A DNA stretch of 64,000 nt from positions 62,001 to 126,000 of the forward strand of contig NZ_JAAFGM010000002.1 in NCBI RefSeq assembly GCF_012931985.1, given 5' to 3'. This document shows, piece by piece, positions 25,855-34,260 of this stretch (position 1 is the stretch's first letter; the number at the start of each line of letters is the position of its first letter). The notes under the pieces are model-generated. The model had not been told where the DNA came from, did not search any database, and saw only the letters and a program-made list of their open reading frames with translations. This DNA comes from Candidatus Roseilinea sp. NK_OTU-006. GTDB lineage: Bacteria; Chloroflexota; Anaerolineae; J036; Brachytrichaceae. The position numbers and the translations under genes are program-made.

Positions 25855-26688
25855 CTATCGCACCCCCGCCAGTTGCCAGGCCACGATCAGCGCAATGCAC
25901 GTGACGACTGCGAATTCGATCAGCACGCTGCGCGAGAGCCGGCCTTGGAAGTGTTGCTGCGCAACGCCGGCGGATACGTAGAACACCGTCAACAACACCA
26001 CGCCGGCGCTCCAGTTCGAGACGTTCCAATAGTTCAGCGCCCACGTCGCCTGGCCGACCAGCCAGCTCACGATGACAGCGAACAAGGTTGCTTGGCGCAG
26101 GCCGATGATGTGCGGCGCAAGCAAATCCAGCGCCAGCGCCAAGGCCACGAGCGACGCGCTAGTGGCTGTAATCACGCTGCGCTCGCGCGTGCTGTAGATG
26201 AGGGTAAATAGGCTGAACGCGATGAGATAGCTCAGACCGGTCACGGCCAGGCGCGCAATCGGATAGGTCGGCGTATTCGGCGTGATGGTGTAGTACTCGG
26301 CCACGATCAGCACACCCAGGACGACGACGCCGCCCAGCAGCGCGCCGATCCACACCGGCCAGCTTGTCAGCCGGGTAAGTAACAGGGCTAAGGCAAAGGC
26401 GGTGAGTCCGGGCGCCATCCAGAACGGGAAGAGGAAGGGCACCTCGCCGGCCTGCACGTCAGGGTGGTCGCGCAGCGCCCAGTCCACGCCGGCGATGGTG
26501 AGCACCGGCAGAAACAGGATCAGCAGCGAGTCCGCGTTGAGGTTAATCGAGAGGGGGGAGCCGAGGAAGGTCAACGACGCATTGCGCGAGGGCAGCTCGA
26601 CCACAAGCAACAGCACCGGCGTGAGCGCCAACAGCGCCACCAGCACCAGGATGCGATTGGCGACGGAAGTGTGAAGCGATTGCGTCAT
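25855..26688 (-). CDS. Uncharacterised integral membrane protein
   Basis: A 277-aa protein with about eight hydrophobic segments and few conserved polar residues. A short extramembrane loop between the second and third segments contains VDWALRDHPDVQAGEVPF. I recognise no catalytic motif; it resembles uncharacterised Chloroflexota membrane proteins. It is first in the operon that continues with the PfkB kinase (2 bp gap), the polyprenol-kinase-like gene and the amidohydrolase. The start at 26688 has no clear ribosome binding site. Confidence 0.65.
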   Translation of the reverse strand: MTQSLHTSVANRILVLVALLALTPVLLLVVELPSRNASLTFLGSPLSINLNADSLLILFLPVLTIAGVDWALRDHPDVQAGEVPFLFPFWMAPGLTAFALALLLTRLTSWPVWIGALLGGVVVLGVLIVAEYYTITPNTPTYPIARLAVTGLSYLIAFSLFTLIYSTRERSVITATSASLVALALALDLLAPHIIGLRQATLFAVIVSWLVGQATWALNYWNVSNWSAGVVLLTVFYVSAGVAQQHFQGRLSRSVLIEFAVVTCIALIVAWQLAGVR

Positions 26689-26910
26689 CGGTTGGTCGTT
26701 GCGTTGTCAATGCTGACTCGCCAGCCGGAGCCACGCCCGGCGTCAAGGCGCTCGCTGCCCGCGCATCAGCACACGCCGTGCCGCGCCCCTACGTTGGTGA
26801 ACGGCGGCGCATCGCCCACGGCCCATTCGATGCTGGGGTCAACGAAGGTGAGATTGGCATCGAATTCGGAGGTGATTGTACCCTTGCCAGCAATTTTGTA
26901 GCGGTGCCAT

Positions 26911-27100
26911 CGTCCATGCGGAGGTGCGCCCACAGCGCCTCTACGTCGCGCACGGGCTTGCCTTCCAGGCTCGGCAGCCACAGCATGACGCATCGCACTG
27001 GCTGCGCGCCCATCTCGCCGTCCAGCACGAACGTCCCCACCGATGGCGTCTTGCGAATGACTTCGACGATGCGCGCCACGCACAGGCACGGGAAGGCCGC
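26911..27100 (-). pseudogene. N-terminal relic of pyrK-type electron-transfer subunit
   Basis: The minus strand reads ARIVEVIRKTPSVGTFVLDG then VMLWLPSLEGKP. This is the opening of dihydroorotate dehydrogenase electron-transfer subunits (PyrK). The expected G-Q-F before VMLWLP is garbled to VRC, the F-S after GKP is missing, and the FAD- and iron-sulphur-binding parts that should follow are absent. There is no ribosome binding site. I read it as a decaying fragment in the 26689-27251 gap; the rest of the gap shows nothing clear. Confidence 0.5.
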
Positions 27101-27251
27101 ATGGGCAGAGGGACGCAGCAGAGCGGTGCACGTCAAAAACTGTAGCGCCAAGGCTAGAATTGGCACCGTAGTCTAGGCGGCGACTTACCCTCGAACGGCC
27201 ATGCCGGGGACGCCGATCCCGATTCGAACGACCAATGACGCCGGAGGCAGA

Positions 27252-28481
27252 ATGAACCCCATCGCTGAGCAACTGACCGAACTGCGCGCTCGCGTCGAAG
27301 CTCACCGCGCCGACATCACGCGCTTCATGCGTGAACTGTGCGCCATCCCCAGCATGGATTCGCAAATCCGGTCCGTAGGTGAGCGCTGCGCTCAAGAGAT
27401 GCGCCGGCTCGGCTTCGCCGAAGTGCGCTTTGACGTCATGGGCAATGTCCTGGGACGCATCGGCCAAGGCCCTCGCATCATCGTCTTCGACTCGCACATT
27501 GACACGGTCGGCATAGGCGATCCGGCGCAGTGGGCTTGGGACCCGTTTGTGGGCAAAGTGGAGGATGGCGTGCTCTATGCGCGCGGCGCGTGCGACGAAA
27601 AGGGCAGCACGCCCGGCATGATCTACGGCCTCGCCCTGGCCCGCGACCTGGGCTGGCTCGACGGCTGGACGGCTTACTATTTTGGCAACATGGAAGAGGC
27701 CTGCGATGGCATTGCCCCTCGCGTGTTCGTCGAGCACGATCCGAAGGTGCGGCCGGATTTCGTTGTGATCGGCGAGCCGACGCGCATGCAGGTCTATCGC
27801 GGCCACAAAGGGCGCGTCGAAATGAAGGTGACGGCCAAAGGACGCAGCGCACACGCCGCCAGCAACTGGCTGGGCGACAACGCTATCTACAAACTGCTGC
27901 CCGTCATCGCCGGCATCCGCGACCTGGACCCGCGCCTACGCGCCCACGATTTCCTCGGCAAAGGCACGATCACCGTCAGCGATATGCGCGTGAGCACCCC
28001 CAGCATCAACGCTGTGCCGGACGAGGCGACCCTCTTCATTGACCGGCGCATCACCTTCGGCGACACGCTGGAGAGCGCACTGGCCGAGGTGCAGGCCATC
28101 GTGGATGCGGCGCAGGCCGATGCTCCGCGCGCCGACGCGATTCGGCTTGAGTTGCTGCAATACGACACGCCCAGCTACACCGGCTTCTCGTTGGTCGTGG
28201 ATAAATACTTTCCTGCCTGGGCGCTGGACGAGTCCCACCCGTTGACCCAAGCGGCGCTCGCCGCCACCGAGCTGGCCTTCGGACAGCGCGCTGCGACCGA
28301 CAAGTGGGACTTCTCCACCAATGGCACATACTGGGCCGGCATTGCCGGCATTCCCGCCATCGGCTTTGGCCCCGGCGACGAGCGCCATGCACACAGCGTG
28401 CTCGACCAGGTGCGCCTAGACGACGTGGTGCAGGCCACGCAGTTCTACGCCCTGCTGCCCGCGATGCTTGAGGCTGCGTGA
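27252..28481 (+). CDS. M20 family metallohydrolase, YgeY-like
   Basis: A di-zinc amidohydrolase/peptidase of 409 aa. The zinc ligands are visible in VFDSHIDTVG, the bridging Asp in YARGACDEKGST and the Glu pair in FGNMEEACDG; the dimerisation domain lies at about 190-290. The overall pattern fits the YgeY group linked to selenium-dependent purine and carbamoyl metabolism, although no such genes are near. The ATG at 27252 has GGAGG 4 nt upstream; the longer frame from 27201 is not needed. It ends 43 bp before the IclR-type gene. Confidence 0.88.
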   Translation: MNPIAEQLTELRARVEAHRADITRFMRELCAIPSMDSQIRSVGERCAQEMRRLGFAEVRFDVMGNVLGRIGQGPRIIVFDSHIDTVGIGDPAQWAWDPFVGKVEDGVLYARGACDEKGSTPGMIYGLALARDLGWLDGWTAYYFGNMEEACDGIAPRVFVEHDPKVRPDFVVIGEPTRMQVYRGHKGRVEMKVTAKGRSAHAASNWLGDNAIYKLLPVIAGIRDLDPRLRAHDFLGKGTITVSDMRVSTPSINAVPDEATLFIDRRITFGDTLESALAEVQAIVDAAQADAPRADAIRLELLQYDTPSYTGFSLVVDKYFPAWALDESHPLTQAALAATELAFGQRAATDKWDFSTNGTYWAGIAGIPAIGFGPGDERHAHSVLDQVRLDDVVQATQFYALLPAMLEAA

Positions 28482-28525
28482 CAGTTATCCATGAATAGAT
28501 TAGAATACTGGACTACAGTCCAGTA
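28478..28525 (+). promoter_or_regulatory. Promoter with palindromic operator before the IclR-type gene
   Basis: GTGACA (28478-28483), 17 bp, then TAGAAT (28501-28506) form a good sigma-70-type promoter. A perfect 9-bp inverted repeat with a 2-nt centre (TACTGGACT at 28506-28514 and AGTCCAGTA at 28517-28525) covers the expected transcription start and touches the ATG. A repressor bound there would block initiation. The gene's own HTH product is the obvious candidate. Confidence 0.65.
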
Positions 28526-29670
28526 TGAAAGACTATGAAGGTGACCTCGATTTCATCGGCAGCGCCAGGCGCGTGCTGCGGTTAATCGAGGCGGTGCTGG
28601 CTCACCCCGAAGGATTAACTCCGAACGCGCTCGCTCAGGCAGCAGACCTCCCGCGTTCCTCGCTCTTTGCCTTGCTCAGGGGGCTCAAGGCGTTGGGGTA
28701 CTTAGAGCAATCTGAGCGGCGGGGGCGCTACTTCGCCGGCCCGCGCCTTTCGTCATGGCGCGCGCGCCCCGCTTCGATCCACCGCGAGCTGATCGCGGCG
28801 TTTTACCAGGAAGCCGTCACAAAAACCTGGCCGGAGACCGTGGCGCTCGTCGTTCCCGTCGCCGATGGGCTATTGGTGTTGGCCCAGGTGGAGGGCAGCC
28901 CGGAGACGCGCCGCGTCTTCCAGATCGGTCAGACGTATCGCCAGATTGACGCCGCACAGGCGCTGTTTGCGCCGTCCACCCAGCCGACAAACCTCGTGAA
29001 CGGGCTCTCGCTCGCCGCTGCGACGGAGACGCTCGACCTGGCGGCGCCGATCTGCCCCGACGGCGCTGAAGCGCGCGCGGCGGTTGTGCTGAGCGCGCTG
29101 GCCTATCGCTGGGAATCGCCGACGCTATACGAACAGCTCGGGCCTGAGTTGCGGAACTTGGCGGCGCATATCTCCTACCGCCTCGGCGCCTTGACTTACG
29201 CACCGTTTGCTCCCGATTCGACGGCCGAACTGCAACCCTTGGAGGCGCTCACCCCCAGACAAGTCGAGACCTTTCTACATCAGCCGGTCTCGGCACGCCT
29301 GGCTTGCGTGCGTCCCGATGGGCGCCCGCACGTCATCCCGCTCTGGCAGGAGTGGGACGGACATGCCTTCACGGTGATCGCCTGGCAAGGGTCGCGTTGG
29401 CCGGATTACGTCTTTCAGAATCCGCTCGTCTCGCTAACGGTGGATGAACCCTGGCCGCCGTTGCGCCGCGTGGTGGCGCGAGGCAAAGCCCGCCCGGTCA
29501 GCAACCTCGGCGAGGACGAGCGGCGACGCCTGCTCGCGCGGCTCACCCAGCGCTATCTGGGACATCCTCTGGCGCCGTCCTATGCCCGGCAGGTTGCGCA
29601 GATTTTCAGAGTCGAGGTGGAGCATCTGCGCGGCTGGCGCGGTTTGGCTGCGCCACAGCCGGCTGCCTGA
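28525..29670 (+). CDS. IclR-like regulator fused to a flavin-binding split-barrel domain
   Basis: Residues 8-75 form an IclR-type winged helix (LTPNALAQAADLPRSSLFAL). A shortened IclR-like ligand region follows (about 85-225). Residues from about 235 form a pyridoxamine-5'-phosphate-oxidase-like split barrel: RLACVRPDGRPHVIPLWQEW, FQNPLVSLTVDE and RVVARGKARPVSN, as in FMN- or F420-binding proteins. The gene is 4 bp upstream of a RibX-like permease and RibY-like binding protein. I infer that the barrel senses a flavin and controls the transporter through the palindrome at its own start. RibXY in other Chloroflexota is associated with an FMN riboswitch; none fits in the 43-bp gap here. Confidence 0.8.
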   Translation: MKDYEGDLDFIGSARRVLRLIEAVLAHPEGLTPNALAQAADLPRSSLFALLRGLKALGYLEQSERRGRYFAGPRLSSWRARPASIHRELIAAFYQEAVTKTWPETVALVVPVADGLLVLAQVEGSPETRRVFQIGQTYRQIDAAQALFAPSTQPTNLVNGLSLAAATETLDLAAPICPDGAEARAAVVLSALAYRWESPTLYEQLGPELRNLAAHISYRLGALTYAPFAPDSTAELQPLEALTPRQVETFLHQPVSARLACVRPDGRPHVIPLWQEWDGHAFTVIAWQGSRWPDYVFQNPLVSLTVDEPWPPLRRVVARGKARPVSNLGEDERRRLLARLTQRYLGHPLAPSYARQVAQIFRVEVEHLRGWRGLAAPQPAA

Positions 29671-29673
29671 ACC

Positions 29674-30483
29674 ATGGTCTCTCGGACACCACGCGCTGCC
29701 ACCTTGCGCCGCTCGACGCATCCTGCGCAGCCGCTCCCGCGACGCGATCGTGGGACTACTGCCGGAGCGCTCGTCGTTGCGCTTGCGAGTTGGGAGGTGC
29801 TCGTCCGCGTGAGCAACACGCCGGTTTATCTGTTGCCGGCCCCCAGCCTGGTATTCCATACGCTGGCCCAGCACCTGCCGACTTATCTCCAGGCCGCGTT
29901 GATCACCTTTGGCGAGGCGTGGCTGGGGTTGTTGCTGGGCGCCGGCGTGGCCCTGTGCACGGCCATCTTAGTCACCTTGTGGCCGCGCGTCGAGCAGGGG
30001 GTGATGAGCCTGGCGATCCTGGTGAAATCCACACCGCTGGTGGTGATTGCGCCGCTGCTGACCATTTGGCTCGGCTTTGGCTGGCAACCCAAGGTGATCA
30101 TCACCGCGCTGGTGACCTTCTTCCCCATCTTGGTAAACGCCCTGGTGGGCCTCCAAACCATCACGCCGAGCCTGCACGATCTCTTTCGCGTCTGGCGCGC
30201 CAGTCGCTGGGAAGCGCTGTGGCACTTGCGGCTGCCGCATAGCCTGCCGCACCTGTTCGCCGGCCTGAAGGTGAGCGCGCCCCTGGCCCTCATCGGCGCG
30301 ATCGTCGCAGAGTGGACCGGCGCCTCGGGCGGGCTGGGGCGCACCATGTGGCTGGCCTACACCAACCTGAATTTGCCCTTCTTGTTCGCCGCCATTTTCG
30401 TCGTCACAGCGGCCGGCATTGCGCTCTATCAAATCATCAGCCATGTCGAACGCCGCATGGCCTACTGGCGGCCTATCCCTTGA
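29674..30483 (+). CDS. ABC transporter permease, RibX-like (SsuC/TauC/ThiX group)
   Basis: A 269-aa permease with about six helices and the EAA loop RVWRASRWEALWHLRLPHSL, which contacts an ATPase. It belongs to the nitrate/sulfonate/taurine/thiamine-precursor group. It is sandwiched between the flavin-barrel regulator (3 bp) and a THI5/NMT1-like binding protein (27 bp to its start). No ATPase gene is adjacent. A lone binding protein plus permease pair is how RibXY riboflavin importers of Chloroflexota have been described, so riboflavin is my favoured substrate. Thiamine pyrimidine precursors are the alternative. Confidence 0.8.
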   Translation: MVSRTPRAATLRRSTHPAQPLPRRDRGTTAGALVVALASWEVLVRVSNTPVYLLPAPSLVFHTLAQHLPTYLQAALITFGEAWLGLLLGAGVALCTAILVTLWPRVEQGVMSLAILVKSTPLVVIAPLLTIWLGFGWQPKVIITALVTFFPILVNALVGLQTITPSLHDLFRVWRASRWEALWHLRLPHSLPHLFAGLKVSAPLALIGAIVAEWTGASGGLGRTMWLAYTNLNLPFLFAAIFVVTAAGIALYQIISHVERRMAYWRPIP

Positions 30484-30510
30484 ATCCAACACATGTGGAG
30501 GTACACAATC

Positions 30511-31506
30511 ATGCTACTTCGTCATTTGCTGTTTGTCTCACTCACGCTGCTGGTCGCGGCATGCCAAGCCTTGCCTGCGCCGCCGCCTCGAACCTCGCCG
30601 ATCCAGCTCACCTTTATGGCCGGCTATAAGCCGCAGGCCAATTTGCCCTTCGTCGGGGCCTATGTTGCCCAAGAGAAGGGCTACTTTCAGGCTGAAGGGC
30701 TGGAGGTGACCATTGAGCATTCGCCTGGCCAAGGCCAGCACTTGCAATTGCTGGTCGCTGGCAAGGTGCATGTCACCACTCAGGACGCCGCGACGCTGTT
30801 GCAGCGCCGCGCTGATCCGGGTCTTCCCCTGGTCTCGATCGCGCTCATCGGTCAGCGCGGCCAACAAGCCTTTGCCGCGCTCAAAGGCTCCGGGATCAAC
30901 AGCCCGAAGGACTGGGAAGGGCGCTTGGTGGGCTACAAAGGCACGCCGCCCCCCGACCTATTCGCGCTGTTGTCCGCCGCCGGCGCCGACGTGAACAAGG
31001 TCAAGCTCGTCAACGTCGGCTTCGACCCGCGCGTGTTGGTCGAGGGCAAGGTGGACGTTTACCCGCTCTTCAAATCGAACGAGCCGTTCCTGCTGCGCAG
31101 CCTGGGCCATGAGATCACGCTGTGGGACGCAGCGGACTACGGCGTGCCGACCCTAGGGCTGACCTATACCACCAGCGAGTCGCTGCTGCGCGAACAACCG
31201 GAGATGTTGGCGCGCTTTCTGCGGGCTGCCTTGCGCGGCATTGCATACGCGGCGGAGCACCCCGATGAAGCTGTGCAGATCGTGTTGAAATACGCCGGCC
31301 CGGAGACCAACCCCGACCACATGCGCTACATGTTGCTCACCGAGCTGCGAGACGCACAGAGCAATGTGACTGAGGGGCGCGGTTGGGGTTGGCAGACCAA
31401 AGAGCAGTGGCAGGCCCTGGCCGATATGCTCTACCGCTACAACGCGCTGCCTTCGCTCGACGTCGCCGGCGCCTTCACCACCCAGATCCTCGAGCTGGCC
31501 AAGTAG
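30511..31506 (+). CDS. ABC substrate-binding lipoprotein, RibY-like (NMT1/THI5 family)
   Basis: A type 2 periplasmic binding protein of 331 aa. The signal peptide ends in the lipobox LTLLVAAC, followed by a Pro-rich spacer. The mature part opens TFMAGYKPQANLPFVGAYVA then QEKGYFQAEGLEV, typical of THI5/NMT1-like proteins, with LLVAGKVHVTTQDAATLL after it. The ATG at 30511 has GTGGAGGT about 10 nt upstream; the ATG at 30493 overlaps that site and is less likely. With the permease it forms the transporter; the ligand is inferred to be riboflavin or another thiamine/flavin-type vitamin. Confidence 0.78.
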   Translation: MLLRHLLFVSLTLLVAACQALPAPPPRTSPIQLTFMAGYKPQANLPFVGAYVAQEKGYFQAEGLEVTIEHSPGQGQHLQLLVAGKVHVTTQDAATLLQRRADPGLPLVSIALIGQRGQQAFAALKGSGINSPKDWEGRLVGYKGTPPPDLFALLSAAGADVNKVKLVNVGFDPRVLVEGKVDVYPLFKSNEPFLLRSLGHEITLWDAADYGVPTLGLTYTTSESLLREQPEMLARFLRAALRGIAYAAEHPDEAVQIVLKYAGPETNPDHMRYMLLTELRDAQSNVTEGRGWGWQTKEQWQALADMLYRYNALPSLDVAGAFTTQILELAK

Positions 31507-31536
31507 CGCGGATAGTCAGATCGAAAGTTATAGATT

Positions 31537-31567
31537 GGGTAGGCGAGGGCAATACCTTCGCCTACCC
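31537..31567 (+). terminator. Hairpin after the RibY-like gene, part of a repeated stem family
   Basis: Arms GGGTAGGCGA (31537-31546) and TCGCCTACCC (31558-31567) pair over 10 bp. A run of five T comes about 10 nt later, so termination is plausible but not classic. The stem resembles the hairpin at 48970-49002 read on the other strand. Confidence 0.5.
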
Positions 31568-31649
31568 CGGGATTTGGCCTTTTTGCCGCGCGGGGTGACG
31601 CAGCAGGGCCGGACATTGCTTTCCCCAAGGCCCGCGATGTTGCCGCACG

Positions 31650-32132
31650 TCAGTAGACGAATGGGATGAGCTTGCGCGTCCGCCGGCAATAGTCGGCATA
31701 TTCAGGATATTTCTCCCGTAGCCAGCGTTCCTCACGGCGCGACTTCAGGTCGAAGAAGATGAACAAGACGACCGACGAAAGCAAGCCGACGATGCTGTTG
31801 AGGAAGAGGCCGATGGCCAACATGCCAAAGATCACCCCCGCGTAGATCGGGTGGCGCACCAACGCATATGCGCCGGTGCGCACCAGATGACCATCCTCCA
31901 GCGGCTTGGGATTGGGGGTGAGGTTGCGCCCCAGCGCCGCTACGCCCCAGGTGAACAAGCCGGCTGCGCCGACGGCGATGATTGCCCCTAAGCCGCGCGC
32001 AAGCCAGCCAAGCGCCAACGGCCAGGGCGCGCCGCTCGGCGCCAGCCATGTCGCCGCCAGCAGGAGGGGCAGCAAGGTAAACTGCACGACGACCCACCCT
32101 TCCCCGCGCGACCCAAAAGCGGTGCGTTTCAT
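31650..32132 (-). CDS. Isoprenylcysteine carboxyl methyltransferase family membrane protein
   Basis: A 160-aa protein with four or five helices. The C-terminal half carries the ICMT/phospholipid-methyltransferase signature: LVRTGAYALVRHPIYAGVIF followed by REERWLREKYPEYADYCRRT. Bacterial members bind S-adenosylmethionine at the membrane, but few have known substrates. A TATCAT box ends 8 nt before the ATG and there is no ribosome binding site, suggesting a leaderless message. It is convergent with the transporter operon. Confidence 0.85.
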   Translation of the reverse strand: MKRTAFGSRGEGWVVVQFTLLPLLLAATWLAPSGAPWPLALGWLARGLGAIIAVGAAGLFTWGVAALGRNLTPNPKPLEDGHLVRTGAYALVRHPIYAGVIFGMLAIGLFLNSIVGLLSSVVLFIFFDLKSRREERWLREKYPEYADYCRRTRKLIPFVY

Positions 32133-32140
32133 GCATCGGG

Positions 32141-32146
32141 ATGATA
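32141..32146 (-). promoter_or_regulatory. -10 box of the ICMT-family gene, leaderless type
   Basis: TATCAT on the minus strand ends 8 nt before the ATG at 32132. Confidence 0.4.
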
Positions 32147-32199
32147 CCCTGCTACATGTCGTGTTGCGCGTTTTCAGGTAGACTTCCCTTCGGCCGAAG

Positions 32200-32814
32200 A
32201 TGTCCGCGCGCTATCCCATCCCGGCGGCCGAAACGCGCGTCGAGACCCGCGTGCTGAATTCGCGTTTCATTTGCACAGTGGCCGAAGCGCGCACTGTAGC
32301 GGAGGCGCTGGCGTTCATTCGTCGCGTCAAGACGGAGCTGTCCGATGCCAACTCGCACGCTTACGCCTATCGCATCGGCTTTGGCGCCAGCGTGATGGAT
32401 GGTTGCAATGACGGCGGCGAGCCGGGCGGCACAGCCGGCCGCCCGATGCTGGCCGTGCTGCAGGGCAGCGGGCTGGGCGATGTCGTCGCCGTCGTCTCGC
32501 GCTACTTCGGCGGAACCAAACTCGGCACCGGCGGATTGGTGCGCGCGTTCGGCGGCGCGCTACAGGCGGCGCTGGATGCCCTGCCGCGCGCGGAACGCGT
32601 CGAGCGTCGGCAGTGCCTGCTCGAAGTCCCCTATCCACTCTACGAGCGCGTCAAACGGCTCATTGCTGCGCGCGACGATGTATTGCCCGAAGATGAAACG
32701 TTCGGCGCATGCGTGCTGCTCACGATGAGCGTCGCCGAGGAGAGCATCGCGGATCTGCGACGCGCACTGAGCGACCTCAGCGCCGGCGCGTTAACGCTCG
32801 TGATAGCCGCATGA
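32200..32814 (+). CDS. YigZ/IMPACT family protein
   Basis: A 204-aa protein of the UPF0029/YigZ family, related to the eukaryotic translation regulator IMPACT. The N-terminal domain has SRFICTVAEARTVAEALAFI, DANSHAYAYRI and the signature DGGEPGGTAGRPMLAVLQGS, then VVSRYFGGTKLGTGGLVRAF. The C-terminal domain is the DUF1949 ferredoxin-like fold. A 12-bp self-complementary CTTCGGCCGAAG abuts the ATG and could hide the start in the mRNA. Its biochemical role is not established. Confidence 0.9.
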   Translation: MSARYPIPAAETRVETRVLNSRFICTVAEARTVAEALAFIRRVKTELSDANSHAYAYRIGFGASVMDGCNDGGEPGGTAGRPMLAVLQGSGLGDVVAVVSRYFGGTKLGTGGLVRAFGGALQAALDALPRAERVERRQCLLEVPYPLYERVKRLIAARDDVLPEDETFGACVLLTMSVAEESIADLRRALSDLSAGALTLVIAA

Positions 32815-32859
32815 GCACACGAACGAAGGACTCAGCATATCGCTTGAAGCGCACTCCCC

Positions 32860-34260
32860 ATGAACGCCCCAACATCTCCCACCCCTGAAAAGGTCCCTTT
32901 GCTCACCAAGTTGGCCTTCGGCAGCGGCGACGTCGGTCCGGCTATCGCCACGGCCATCATGAGCTTCTTTCTGCTCTACTTCTTCACCGACGTCGCACGG
33001 CTCGCACCCGCTGCAGCCAGCGTCATCCTGCTGGTGACCAAGACCTGGGATGCGGTGAATGACCCATTGATCGGCTTGCTCTCCGACCGCATCAACACGC
33101 GTTGGGGGCGGCGGCGACCGTGGTTGCTGTTCGGCGCCGTGCCGTTCGGCTTGGCCTTCTTCCTACTGTTCCAGACCCCGCAGCTCGGCGACGCCGGCAA
33201 ATTCGCCTATTACCTGGTCGTGTCGTTGCTGCTGGATACGATGTTCACCGTGGTCAATGTGCCCTACACGGCGCTGACGCCGGAACTCAGCCGCGACTAC
33301 GACGAGCGCACCAGCCTGAACTCATACCGCTTCGCCTTCAGCATCGCCGCCGGATTGATCGCCGCAGTGACTCACCCGATCATTGTGGATGCCGTCGCGG
33401 CCAACTCGGATGTGCAGACCGGTTATGCGGTCTCGGCGTTGATCTGGGCCGTGGTGTGCGCGGCGCCGTTCTTCTTCGCCTTTTGGGGCACCTATGAACG
33501 TCACACCCCCGAAGAAGCCGAATCGCTGCCTGTCCTCGAGAGCCTGAAGCGGACCGTTCGCAACCGCGCCTTCCGATATGCTGCTGGCATCTACTTGCTC
33601 TCCTGGCTGGTGGTGCAGACGGTGAGCACGTTGATCGTATATTACTTGACCTACTGGCTGCGCCGGCCAGAGATTACGCCGTTGGTGCTGCTGGCGGTGC
33701 AAGGCAGCGCGTTGATCTGGCTGTTCATCTGGAACGTGATCAGCCGACGCGTCGGCAAGAAGGGCGTGTACTTCATCGGCATGTCGGCCTGGGTAGCGAC
33801 GTCGCTCGCGTTATTCGCCGTGCAGCCCGACTGGCCGACATGGAGTGTGATTGCACTGGCGGCGCTCGCCGGCGTTGGCGTCGCCGTAGCGTATCTGATC
33901 CCATGGGCCATGCTGCCGGATGTGATCGAGCTGGACGAACTGGAGACCGGTCGCCGGCGCGAAGGCGCGTTCTATGGGCTTTTCGTGCTCCTGCAAAAGC
34001 TCGGCCTGGCGCTGGGATTGTTCGCCGTCGGCCAGGTGCTGAGCGCAACGGGCTACATCACCCCACCACCCGGCGCGACGGCGCCGATCACTCAGCCGGA
34101 TAGCGCATTGCTTGCCATCCGGCTGATGATGGGGCCGGTCGCCGCCGTGATTCTGCTCGCGGGCATGGTGTTGGTCGCGCGCTTTCCGATCACCAAAGCC
34201 AGCCACGAACAGACGCTGCGCGAGCTGGAAGCGCGCCGCGCCGCATCGGAACCGGCTTAG
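32860..34260 (+). CDS. MFS sugar transporter, glycoside-pentoside-hexuronide (GPH) family
   Basis: A 466-aa transporter with twelve helices. Family features are FGSGDVGPAIATAIMSFFLL, DAVNDPLIGLLSDRINTRWG followed by RRRPWLLFGAVPF, and PYTALTPELSRDYDERTSL. These match MelB-type cation:glycoside symporters. The sugar is unknown and no glycosidase is adjacent, so its substrate cannot be guessed from context. It overlaps the convergent DegV gene by 4 bp. Confidence 0.9.
   Translation: MNAPTSPTPEKVPLLTKLAFGSGDVGPAIATAIMSFFLLYFFTDVARLAPAAASVILLVTKTWDAVNDPLIGLLSDRINTRWGRRRPWLLFGAVPFGLAFFLLFQTPQLGDAGKFAYYLVVSLLLDTMFTVVNVPYTALTPELSRDYDERTSLNSYRFAFSIAAGLIAAVTHPIIVDAVAANSDVQTGYAVSALIWAVVCAAPFFFAFWGTYERHTPEEAESLPVLESLKRTVRNRAFRYAAGIYLLSWLVVQTVSTLIVYYLTYWLRRPEITPLVLLAVQGSALIWLFIWNVISRRVGKKGVYFIGMSAWVATSLALFAVQPDWPTWSVIALAALAGVGVAVAYLIPWAMLPDVIELDELETGRRREGAFYGLFVLLQKLGLALGLFAVGQVLSATGYITPPPGATAPITQPDSALLAIRLMMGPVAAVILLAGMVLVARFPITKASHEQTLRELEARRAASEPA

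Noticed and set aside
26875-26880. TACAAT promoter box for the four-gene operon
   Set aside because: It lies almost 190 bp from the first start codon and has no usable -35 sequence.
26766-27854. Long minus-strand open frame opposite the M20 gene
   Set aside because: It has no family motifs, lies in the shadow of a clearly coding gene and has the biased Arg/His composition typical of shadow frames in high-GC DNA.
28482-28524. FMN riboswitch for the RibXY-like genes
   Set aside because: The gap is only 43 bp and is taken up by promoter and palindrome. The conserved FMN-element segments are absent.
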